Both the position numbers and the translations under genes were made by a program. 12,464 bases of DNA from Desulfobacterales bacterium (GTDB lineage: Bacteria; Desulfobacterota; Desulfobacteria; Desulfobacterales; JAFDCJ01), in contig JAOZSC010000035.1 of NCBI GenBank assembly GCA_029939875.1, forward strand, positions 1-12,464, written 5' to 3'. Each line of letters begins with the position of its first letter. The stretch's first letter is position 1. The notes under the pieces are model-generated. The model had not been told where the DNA came from, made no database searches, and saw nothing but the letters and a program-made list of their open reading frames with translations. Positions 6,435-12,464 of this stretch are shown here, piece after piece.

Positions 6435-7624
6435 GCAATGGTGATGCGCAATGCCGGTTTCCCGGCCTGGACAACAATCCGGCGGCGGATATCCTGGTAA
6501 CCGTCCCGGGCCCCCACCACCGTATACGTGCCGGGCCGCAATTGGAGCTCATGGACTGAAAAACGTCCCAGCTTGCCAACCCGGTACACGGCCACCCGCG
6601 TCAGGTTGTCCGATTCGATGACGACCTTAACCGGTGTCTGCGCCGTTTTGACCAGCTGCTGCAGCTTGCCAATGCGCGCGGTCAGCTCCGGGCCACGGGG
6701 GGTTACCCCTTCAACCTCGCCAAGCAGCAAAACCGCATTGCCCAGCTGGCTGTCGGATTCCAGAACCCGCGGATTCGCCAGAAAAAAATCCAGCCCCTTG
6801 AAGATGCGCTGCAATTCAATGGCCCGGGCTTTTCCCCGGATGGCAAACTGAACATTGGCATCTATTTTAAGAACCGCCTGGTACGCCTTCAGCGCACGGG
6901 GCCAGTCTTCCACCTGTTCGGCTCCCCGGGCTTCGCGGCCCAGCTTTTCGATACGGGCCAGACGAAGGGCCTGGTCCACCTGGAAAAGAACGTCGGCCAC
7001 CTCGCCGGATTCGGGTTTTATTTGTCTGGCTTTCAGCAGTTTGCTGCGGGCCGCCCGGTAGTCGGCCGCATGAACCGCCGCCAGGCCTTCGGACATCAGC
7101 TGCTGAAACTGCTGTTCTTTGAGCAGATGCTGCACCCGGTTCAGCCCCTGACGGGCCTGCCGGGCATCCGGATCGATTCTCACGGCCTGCCGGTAGCCGG
7201 CAAGCGCCCCGGCCAGATCACCGTTTTTTTCGTGCTTCCCGGCCGATGCCATCAGCTGCCTCACGGTTTCGATGGTTTCAGCCCGCTTTTGCTCGGCGCT
7301 TGGCCGCTCCAGTTTGGGCCGAGCCGGGTCTGCCGCCGCCGGGGCCGGCTTGGCGGCTGCCGGCGGCGCCGTTTCTTTTGCTGTCGCCTTCACGGGCAGG
7401 TGGTCGCCGGCAGCGTCTGGTGGTGGTAATGCGTTTTCTGAAAGCCCATGCAGCAGCCAGCCCCCGCCGGTGGTCAGCAGCAGTAAAGAGCCAATCAGGG
7501 CCAGGATCTTAAGACGGTTGCGCCGTCGGGCATCATCCGGGGCGTCTGCTTTGCTCTTGGCGGCAGGACGCAGCGCGGTGATGGTTTCCACGGTCGGGTG
7601 GGTGGATATCTTTTTATCAGGCAT
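6416..7624 (-). CDS. Membrane-anchored TPR protein with a PEGA-like C-terminus
   Basis: The 402-residue protein has a basic cytoplasmic N-terminus, a TM helix (about 38-60) and an Ala/Pro-rich linker (65-110). It continues with TPR-like helical hairpins at about 120-205 (GDLAGALAGYRQAVRIDPDA is the clearest unit) and 225-265 (EDWPRALKAYQAVLKIDANV). The C-terminal 65 residues form a beta-rich module with LRPGTYTVVGARDGYQDIRR (362-381), resembling a PEGA domain. It shares topology and module type with the next protein, whose gene overlaps its 3' end by 19 bp, so the two probably act together as a periplasmic scaffold. No Shine-Dalgarno is evident at the ATG. The precise role is not known. Confidence 0.85.
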   Translation of the reverse strand: MPDKKISTHPTVETITALRPAAKSKADAPDDARRRNRLKILALIGSLLLLTTGGGWLLHGLSENALPPPDAAGDHLPVKATAKETAPPAAAKPAPAAADPARPKLERPSAEQKRAETIETVRQLMASAGKHEKNGDLAGALAGYRQAVRIDPDARQARQGLNRVQHLLKEQQFQQLMSEGLAAVHAADYRAARSKLLKARQIKPESGEVADVLFQVDQALRLARIEKLGREARGAEQVEDWPRALKAYQAVLKIDANVQFAIRGKARAIELQRIFKGLDFFLANPRVLESDSQLGNAVLLLGEVEGVTPRGPELTARIGKLQQLVKTAQTPVKVVIESDNLTRVAVYRVGKLGRFSVHELQLRPGTYTVVGARDGYQDIRRRIVVQAGKPALRITIACRVKI

Positions 7625-7689
7625 TTTGGGGAAAAAGGGCTAAATGCATTTTTTCACAAAGATTGTTACACTTCTCGTTTTTTTTATTA

Positions 7690-7780
7690 ACCGCAAAGGC
7701 ATAAAATATTTTGGCCGTTTCCGGCGAAGCCGGCATATATATTTTTAGTCTTTCTCCGCGCTCTCAGCGAGCTCTGCGGT
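7690..7780. repeat. Short AT-rich element with imperfect terminal inverted repeats and a central hairpin
   Basis: ACCGCAAAG (7690-7698) and CTCTGCGGT (7772-7780) are inverted repeats of each other at 8 of 9 positions. Between them is a 5-bp hairpin, CCGGC-GAA-GCCGG (7721-7733), in AT-rich DNA. The right end (7754-7780) also resembles the short GC-rich CTCTGCG-type repeats in the other tracts. It fills most of the 194-bp gap between the larger lipoprotein gene and the TPR gene. It may be a decayed repeat unit or a transcript-processing hairpin. Confidence 0.4.
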
Positions 7781-7818
7781 GAGTTTTTTTAGATGTTATC
7801 GTATTATGAAATTGCGCA

Positions 7819-9042
7819 CTATGGTTCTTCATCGTATTCGGCCTCGCCGTTTTGCAGCGCCGGGTCCGGCTCAAAACCGGTTTCGGCAAAATAGATCTTG
7901 CGCAACAGTGCTCTCCACTGCTTGAATTGTTCTTCGGCCGATCCGGTCAATTCATACTGTTTGCCCTCCAGTTCCATTACCACCGGCTTCATTTCGCCGG
8001 CGAAAGACTCGCTGAGCTCGCCGATGGCCGCCTCGTTGAGCTGCGCCTCTTTGGAAACATTGAAGCCGCTGATGATCACCTGCCCGCCGAGGATGATCAT
8101 ACCGGCACCAATCGCCCCAAAATTACTGTTGCTTACTGAGCCCATAACACCTGCGACCATCATCAAGGCGCCGAGAAGTTGTTTGGTTAACGCTTCACGT
8201 TTAATTTTCTGCAGGGCCATGCGCTCGGTGAGGTTGAGCTGCCGCCAATTTTCATAGGACGGCCACATCTGGCGATAAAACTCATCATAGCGCTCATTAA
8301 GGGTGTCCACGTACATGTATTCGCGTTCGCGTATTTTAAGCAGCCGCTGCATCATGGGATCATCATAAGCGGGCAGCCGTTTGATTTCAACCGTATCGTT
8401 TTCGCCTTTTGCCAGGTAGCCGGAAAACGCATCCGGTGCAAATTCCCGTGCAAATTTCAATTTGGCCGTCGTGCGGATTTTTCTGATATTTTTCGGGTGC
8501 AGTTTTTGTTTAAACTGCAGCATGTCATTGGCTATCGTATTGTATAAATCCTGGAAGGCATCCTTTTGTCCGGCCCGATTGTCAGTGTATGAGGTCTCGG
8601 TGGCCTCGGCGCGGTAATTTTTGGCCACCCAGATTCTGCCGGTGGCATCGGTCACCTCGATTTTCAGGCCCAGGTACTCTCCGTTGGATTCAAGGATCTC
8701 CCCTTTTACCAGCAAATCGACACTGTTGTCCGACCCCGGCACCACCCGCACCGCTCCCCAGTGGCTGGTACGCTGTAACGTATTTTTCAAATGATCCGGG
8801 ATGAAATTGCCTTCAGCCTTGCGGATCTCATTGCTGGTACCCTCCTGCTCGGCTTTTTCCGGTGACAATTCCTCGCTTTTAAACACCGTAATTCCCACAT
8901 CCAGCAACTGGTCCTCGGCGATCTCCTCCCGGGCCTGCAGGATCGGGGTGGCACCCACCTTCTGGGCCTGGTAAGTGGCACAACCGGACAGGATGATTAA
9001 AATGAGGGCGAACCCGGCTAGATATGCGAAGTTACTTTTCAC
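7819..9042 (-). CDS. Lipoprotein of unknown function with a glycine-rich hydrophobic segment
   Basis: A 407-residue lipoprotein that starts with GTG at 9042, supported by AGGAG (9048-9052) 5 nt upstream. The signal peptide ends in a lipobox LSGC with Cys21; the next residues are Ala-Thr, with no Asp at +2, which fits outer-membrane sorting. Residues about 45-180 look like a mixed alpha/beta domain, with DLLVKGEILESNGEYLGLKI (109-128) and VTDATGRIWVAKNY (130-143) as its best-ordered strands. Residues about 230-285 are charged and helical. Residues 288-327 form a Gly-rich hydrophobic stretch (GALMMVAGVMGS...GAIGAGMIILGG) that could insert in a membrane or self-associate like a glycine zipper. 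The tail is acidic. It lies 78 nt after the first lipoprotein gene. No named family is recognised. Confidence 0.82.
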   Translation of the reverse strand: MKSNFAYLAGFALILIILSGCATYQAQKVGATPILQAREEIAEDQLLDVGITVFKSEELSPEKAEQEGTSNEIRKAEGNFIPDHLKNTLQRTSHWGAVRVVPGSDNSVDLLVKGEILESNGEYLGLKIEVTDATGRIWVAKNYRAEATETSYTDNRAGQKDAFQDLYNTIANDMLQFKQKLHPKNIRKIRTTAKLKFAREFAPDAFSGYLAKGENDTVEIKRLPAYDDPMMQRLLKIREREYMYVDTLNERYDEFYRQMWPSYENWRQLNLTERMALQKIKREALTKQLLGALMMVAGVMGSVSNSNFGAIGAGMIILGGQVIISGFNVSKEAQLNEAAIGELSESFAGEMKPVVMELEGKQYELTGSAEEQFKQWRALLRKIYFAETGFEPDPALQNGEAEYDEEP

Positions 9043-9120
9043 AAGAACTCCTGAAAAACGATAAAATTGAATGCCATGCTCAACGATTCAATGGTCAGGC
9101 AAAATTAGATGGAACCCGGA

Positions 9121-10146
9121 TCAACGCTGGTCTTTTTTGTATTGCTCGTATTCCTTCCAGAGCTTTTGCTTTAGCTCGGGATCGGTTTCGTTTTCCGCCG
9201 CTTCGCGCAGCTGCCGGGCTACAATGTCATCATCTGCATAACCGGCCCGGTGATCTTTGGTGGCGGCAGTGCCCTGCCCTTGCTGGCGGGACTGATCCCC
9301 GGAAGCCGTGGCCCTACCGGCGGCGTTATTATTGGATCCGCTTTTTCCAGCGGGTTTGGACGGTGGGGCGTTTTCAGCCTGGTCTGCTGAAGTATCAACC
9401 TTCACGCCGTTTTTGCGCAGCCGGTTGGCAGCTTCTGCGGCTTCCTGGGCCAGGTTCCGCATTTTATCGGCGGATTCGGCACGGATCGCATCCATTTGCT
9501 TTAACAGCATCCCGTCGAACTCATCCAAAGACGCATTTAACTGACGATCCAGAACCGCCACCTCGTCGGCGGTTTCCTGTCCGTGGATTTGTCCACCCGA
9601 TGCTTTTGGCGCCCCGCCGGTGGTGGCTTTTTTTTTGTCCACCGATTGTCCGTCGTATGCCGCCTGCATCCTGGCAACAATTTTGCGGTTTTCGGCAACC
9701 AGCCCCCGAACACTGTTAAGGTAAGCTTCATAGTTACGAATATCTTCTGCGGAAGCCTTGCCCGATCTTTTTAACTGTTCGAATTCAGCGGTAATGCGCT
9801 GTTCAGTGGCCTCACTGACGCGCAGTTTTTCCCGGGCTTCTTCCAGGCGGGCTGCCGTGGCATCCGCAGACGCTGCGGCTGCGCTCTTATCCTGGACGGC
9901 CGATGGGTGGACACCTGTATTTTCCCCGGTTTTTTTCTGATCGGTCGTTGCAATCTCCGGCGCAGCTTTGCCCCCGGTCGGAGGTTTTGTCCGGGTTTGC
10001 TGCGGCTGAGGCCGACTCTGGTCCCGGTCCCCAGCCGGGGCCTGTGGCGCACTGGTTTTCGCTGTCTGCCCGGAACTCGAATGGGTGCATGCACCTATCC
10101 ACAGGACGGTAAGAAAAAACAACAGTATGGCGACGGTTTTAATCAT
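9121..10146 (-). CDS. Lipoprotein with helical, low-complexity body; first gene of the minus-strand locus
   Basis: The 341-residue protein has a signal peptide and lipobox IGAC with Cys20 followed by Thr-His, which suggests an outer-membrane lipoprotein. Residues 22-98 are Pro, Gln, Thr, Ala and Lys rich and probably disordered. Residues 99-165 and 190-247 are charged helices, possibly coiled-coil. A second disordered linker runs to about 300, and a compact helical C-terminal motif follows (305-338, starting DDDIVARQLREAA and including DPELKQKLWKEY). That motif seems familiar from other lipoproteins, but I cannot name the family. No Shine-Dalgarno precedes the ATG. The promoter at 10153-10181 places the transcription start at or next to the ATG. 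Confidence 0.82.
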   Translation of the reverse strand: MIKTVAILLFFLTVLWIGACTHSSSGQTAKTSAPQAPAGDRDQSRPQPQQTRTKPPTGGKAAPEIATTDQKKTGENTGVHPSAVQDKSAAAASADATAARLEEAREKLRVSEATEQRITAEFEQLKRSGKASAEDIRNYEAYLNSVRGLVAENRKIVARMQAAYDGQSVDKKKATTGGAPKASGGQIHGQETADEVAVLDRQLNASLDEFDGMLLKQMDAIRAESADKMRNLAQEAAEAANRLRKNGVKVDTSADQAENAPPSKPAGKSGSNNNAAGRATASGDQSRQQGQGTAATKDHRAGYADDDIVARQLREAAENETDPELKQKLWKEYEQYKKDQR

Positions 10147-10152
10147 TTATCT

Positions 10153-10181
10153 AACATAAGATTATGCCTTTTTCGTGTCAA
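10153..10181 (-). promoter_or_regulatory. Sigma70-type promoter of the minus-strand locus
   Basis: On the minus strand a perfect TTGACA (10176-10181) is followed after 17 nt by TATGTT (10153-10158). The predicted transcription start falls at about 10146, which is the first base of the ATG, so the transcript could be leaderless. Confidence 0.6.
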
Positions 10182-10299
10182 GCGACATTGCTGCATGCAC
10201 CCCACAGCAAATGAACAGTTCAATCTTTACCCGGCTGCTATTTCCTGATATTGTTCGGCCTGAAGACGACACCCCCAAACCAGGAAAGCGCAACTCGCC

Positions 10300-12081
10300 A
10301 TGACAGCCAACAAGCCGACCCAAAAAAATCCTGAGATCGCCTGGAAACAAAAATTGCAGCCCCTGTGGCCGATCGCACTGCTGATTGCTGTAACCGTCGC
10401 CGTTTATGTCAATTCCCTGCCCAACGGTTTTGTTTTCGATGATATGGGCACGATTGTTGAAAATGTCCACATCAAGCACCTGGGAAAAAACTTCCCTTCG
10501 TTTTTTAGCCGCTCTTATTATAAAATCGCCCACGGGGAGGCCAGCTACCGTCCGGTGGCGACCCTGTCCTATTACCTGCTCTATGCTCTGTTCGGGTTAA
10601 ATCCCTTCGGGTATCATCTTTTCAGTCTGGCATTGCACATTTTCAATGTCGTGCTAGTCTATTTGCTGGCAAAGCGGCTTCTCGGGAACAAAACATTTTC
10701 CCTGACAGCCGGTTTATTGTTTGCCTGCCATCCGGTGCTCACCGAGGTGGTCGATTGTATTTCTTATAATGATGATCTGCTGGCGGCATTTTTCTTTTTT
10801 CTGTCCCTGCTGCTCTACCTCAAGTTAAACGCTGGTGCGGCAAAACGCAATTCACTTTTTCTGGGCTTATCCCTGCTTTTTTATCTGCTCGGGCTTTTAT
10901 CCAAGGAAATGGCGCTCACCCTGCCCATGGTCATCTTTGTCTATGACTGGGTACTGAAAAAAGCGGGTGACCAGCCGCCTTCCTTAGCAACAGCGCTGAA
11001 AACCGTTTTCCAGCAAAAATATTATTACCTCGGCTATGCCGCGATCACCCTGTTTTACCTGTGGATTCGATTTTGGGCCCTGAGCAATCCCCAGGGGGCC
11101 GCCAATCCGGTCTGGGGCAGCCTGCGGGAGCGCATCATTTATTTGCCGGTGCTGTTTTTCACCTACATCAAGTTGATCCTGTTCCCGCTGGTTTTGAACG
11201 CGGATTATGTATTTTCCTATCCGAGCCGTTTTTTTGAAATTTACAACATGGTTGCCTTCCTACTGTCCGCCGGGCTGATCATCTTCAGCTTTTGGATCTA
11301 TAAGCGTATCCGTGTGATCTCCTTCGGGATCTGGTGGTTTTTTATCACCCTGCTGCCCGTCTACAATATCATCCCGCTGTTCAACCCGCTCGCCGAGCGC
11401 TACCTGTATATCCCCCTGTTCGGCTTTTGCCTGGTGGTCGCAGCCACGATGGCGATGGCGGCAAAACGGATGCCCGGCAAAATGATCACCGTCTTCACCT
11501 TGCTGGTGGTTTTCATCATCGTAATTTTTTATGCGACGATTACCATCAACCGCAACCGGGATTGGCGCGACGGTTACAGCCTGTGGACCCAAACGCTTAA
11601 AACGTCTCCGGACAGCGTCAAGGCCCACGGCAACCTCGCACGGGTCTATATGGACCGGGGTCTTGTGGAAAAATCCTTGCGCGAAATCAAAAAAACCATC
11701 GGGCTAAATCCGAAAGGATACAAAGCCTATTACAATCTTGGCGTGCTGCTGGCCAAACAGGGCCTGTTTTCAGATGCTGTGCGGGCCTATAAAAAAGCCA
11801 TTGAGAAAAATCCCGCCTATGGCAATGCCCATTTTAACCTTGCCAATCTTTATAAGGAGCAGAATATGCTGGCAGAAGCTGCACAGGAGTATCAAAAAAC
11901 GGTCCAACTCGATGGGCAGGACGTCGAGGCCCGCAATAACCTGGGCGTTATTTATGCCATGCAGGACAACCTGGAAGACGCCGTCAGCCAGTGGGAAAAA
12001 GTACTGGAGATTGAACCGGACAACCAGATGGCCCGGGATAATATCTTAAAAGCCCGAAAATTGCTGGACAATTCCCAATGA
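10300..12081 (+). CDS. TMTC-like multi-pass membrane protein with C-terminal TPR repeats (putative GT-C glycosyltransferase)
   Basis: The 593-residue protein has a hydrophobic first two thirds and a soluble C-terminal TPR domain. About ten or more TM segments lie between 23 and 412. The first loop carries GFVFDDMG with Asp47-Asp48, the acidic pair expected in GT-C enzymes. HPVLTEVVDCISYNDDLLA (144-162) matches the conserved HP..EAV...ADLLA region of TMTC-type proteins. NRDWRDGYSLW (419-429) leads into four TPR units at about 439-472, 473-506, 507-540 and 541-574. Members of this fold transfer sugars, often mannose, from lipid carriers to proteins on the outer face of the membrane; the substrate here is unknown. 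AGGAAAG (10282-10288) is a loosely spaced ribosome site. The gene is divergent from the lipoprotein locus. Confidence 0.85.
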   Translation: MTANKPTQKNPEIAWKQKLQPLWPIALLIAVTVAVYVNSLPNGFVFDDMGTIVENVHIKHLGKNFPSFFSRSYYKIAHGEASYRPVATLSYYLLYALFGLNPFGYHLFSLALHIFNVVLVYLLAKRLLGNKTFSLTAGLLFACHPVLTEVVDCISYNDDLLAAFFFFLSLLLYLKLNAGAAKRNSLFLGLSLLFYLLGLLSKEMALTLPMVIFVYDWVLKKAGDQPPSLATALKTVFQQKYYYLGYAAITLFYLWIRFWALSNPQGAANPVWGSLRERIIYLPVLFFTYIKLILFPLVLNADYVFSYPSRFFEIYNMVAFLLSAGLIIFSFWIYKRIRVISFGIWWFFITLLPVYNIIPLFNPLAERYLYIPLFGFCLVVAATMAMAAKRMPGKMITVFTLLVVFIIVIFYATITINRNRDWRDGYSLWTQTLKTSPDSVKAHGNLARVYMDRGLVEKSLREIKKTIGLNPKGYKAYYNLGVLLAKQGLFSDAVRAYKKAIEKNPAYGNAHFNLANLYKEQNMLAEAAQEYQKTVQLDGQDVEARNNLGVIYAMQDNLEDAVSQWEKVLEIEPDNQMARDNILKARKLLDNSQ

Positions 12082-12085
12082 ACAA

Positions 12086-12114
12086 TTGACAACCGAATAT
12101 TATTAACTTATTAT
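12086..12114 (+). promoter_or_regulatory. Sigma70-type promoter of the toxin-antitoxin pair
   Basis: TTGACA (12086-12091) and TATTAT (12109-12114) are separated by 17 nt, a near-consensus promoter. It begins 5 nt after the stop codon of the TMTC-like gene, so the toxin-antitoxin pair is independently transcribed. Confidence 0.7.
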
Positions 12115-12139
12115 ATGAATAAATTATCATACTAATAAG
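12107..12139. promoter_or_regulatory. Operator-like dyad overlapping the -10 element
   Basis: The left arm CTTATTATATGA (12107-12118) pairs with the right arm TCATACTAATAAG (12127-12139), complementary except for one extra C at 12132. The dyad covers the -10 hexamer and ends just before the ribosome site (AGAGG, 12138-12142). Ribbon-helix-helix antitoxins usually repress their own operon by binding such palindromes, so this is the likely binding site of the antitoxin encoded next. Confidence 0.6.
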
Positions 12140-12150
12140 AGGTATAAATA

Positions 12151-12405
12151 ATGAATACACAAAAAATTGCCATTTCAGTGCCGGCTGATCTGGTGGCAAC
12201 AATCGACATGATCAGCAAACAGAAAGGGATGTCCAGAAGCCGGTATATTTCAACCGTACTTCATGAAAAGGTATTAAGTGAAAGGCAAAGACAGATAAAG
12301 GAAGCCTACAATCGCGTTTTTTCGGATGACTCAATTAAAAGAGAACAGCTTGAAACATCTTTATGGTTTGATGGGACCGGAAGCAAAGAGGGGCAGGAAT
12401 GGTAG
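12151..12405 (+). CDS. Ribbon-helix-helix antitoxin, MazE/CopG type
   Basis: The 84-residue protein starts at an ATG with AGAGG 8 nt upstream. Residues 4-10 (QKIAISV) form the DNA-contacting beta strand. Helix A runs from 11 to 24, and the turn at KGMSRS (25-30) leads to helix B (about 29-43), the classical ribbon-helix-helix fold. The charged C-terminal half (44-84, with Trp72 and Trp84) is the expected toxin-binding tail. It should neutralise the toxin encoded next and, with it, repress the operon through the dyad at 12107-12139. The 7-bp overlap with the toxin start (ATGGTAG) implies coupled translation. The type of pair is clear; the antitoxin could be annotated as CopG family or as MazE. 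Confidence 0.88.
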   Translation: MNTQKIAISVPADLVATIDMISKQKGMSRSRYISTVLHEKVLSERQRQIKEAYNRVFSDDSIKREQLETSLWFDGTGSKEGQEW

Positions 12406-12464
12406 TCCGGAAAGGTTCGATATATTGGGTGGATTTTTCACCGGGCAAGGGCTCAGAGCCAATA
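12399..12464 (+). CDS. MazF/PemK-family toxin, N-terminal fragment cut by the window end
   Basis: Only the first 22 codons are inside the window. They read MVVRKGSIYWVDFSPGKGSE and then Pro-Ile, matching the MazF/PemK N-terminus: RxGxIxWVDFxPxxGSE, which contains the first strand and the loop near the RNA-binding site. The family cleaves single-stranded RNA at short specific sequences. The ATG overlaps the antitoxin stop, with AGGGG (12389-12393) 5 nt upstream. Whether the gene is intact beyond position 12464 cannot be seen. Confidence 0.85.
   Translation, partial: MVVRKGSIYWVDFSPGKGSEPI

Noticed and set aside
7721..7733. Rho-independent terminator from the CCGGC/GCCGG hairpin
   Set aside because: The stem is only 5 bp and the minus-strand side continues AAACGG with no T-run; no plus-strand gene lies upstream to be terminated.
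10188..10210. Operator from TTGCTG ... CAGCAA inverted repeat upstream of the minus-strand promoter
   Set aside because: A 6-bp dyad with an 11-nt gap is expected by chance at this length, and no regulator gene is adjacent.

Overview
The window looks like a chromosome fragment of a Gram-negative bacterium with an outer membrane. The evidence is two lipoproteins with lipoboxes, a small secreted protein, two inner-membrane-anchored PEGA/TPR proteins and an ExbB/MotA-type proton channel. The intergenic DNA is full of 7-bp and 9-bp period repeat tracts, which I associate from memory with sulfate-reducing Desulfobacterota (Desulfobacterales). That assignment is an inference; no rRNA or marker gene is present.

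Layout. About 10 kb (216-10146) is a co-oriented minus-strand locus. In transcription order it encodes: a lipoprotein with a helical, low-complexity body (9121-10146); a larger lipoprotein with a glycine-rich hydrophobic segment (7819-9042); a membrane-anchored TPR protein with a PEGA-like C-terminus (6416-7624); a membrane-anchored protein with about five PEGA modules and a C-terminal FGE/SUMF1-fold domain (4308-6434); a small secreted lysine-rich protein (3936-4286); an ExbB/MotA/TolQ-like channel (2826-3629); a degenerate Hsp70-like ATPase fused to an FHA-like domain (1297-2715); and a single-TM, coiled-coil, vWA protein (216-1307). Good sigma70-type promoters precede the first gene (10153-10181) and the Hsp70-FHA/vWA pair (2746-2774). 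Several genes overlap or are closely spaced.

How it may work (inference). The vWA protein has an aspartate near the start of its only TM helix, as ExbD, TolR and MotB do, and is encoded just downstream of the ExbB-like channel. This suggests a proton-driven stator-like complex whose periplasmic part is a metal-binding vWA domain instead of a peptidoglycan- or TonB-type module. The Hsp70-FHA protein would be the cytoplasmic partner. The PEGA/TPR/FGE proteins and lipoproteins would form a periplasmic scaffold reaching the outer membrane. I know of no named system with this exact composition; it is the best candidate here for something undescribed.

The divergent plus-strand gene (10300-12081) encodes a TMTC-like multi-pass membrane protein (GT-C type) with four C-terminal TPRs. 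It is followed by a promoter with an overlapping dyad and a toxin-antitoxin pair: a ribbon-helix-helix antitoxin (12151-12405) and a MazF/PemK toxin cut off by the window end.

Repeats. Two composite heptamer tracts (75-214 and 3771-3938) lie directly behind the stop codons of the vWA and small secreted protein genes, with the same internal order. A 9-mer tract lies behind the channel gene stop, and a 16-nt piece of it recurs upstream of that gene.
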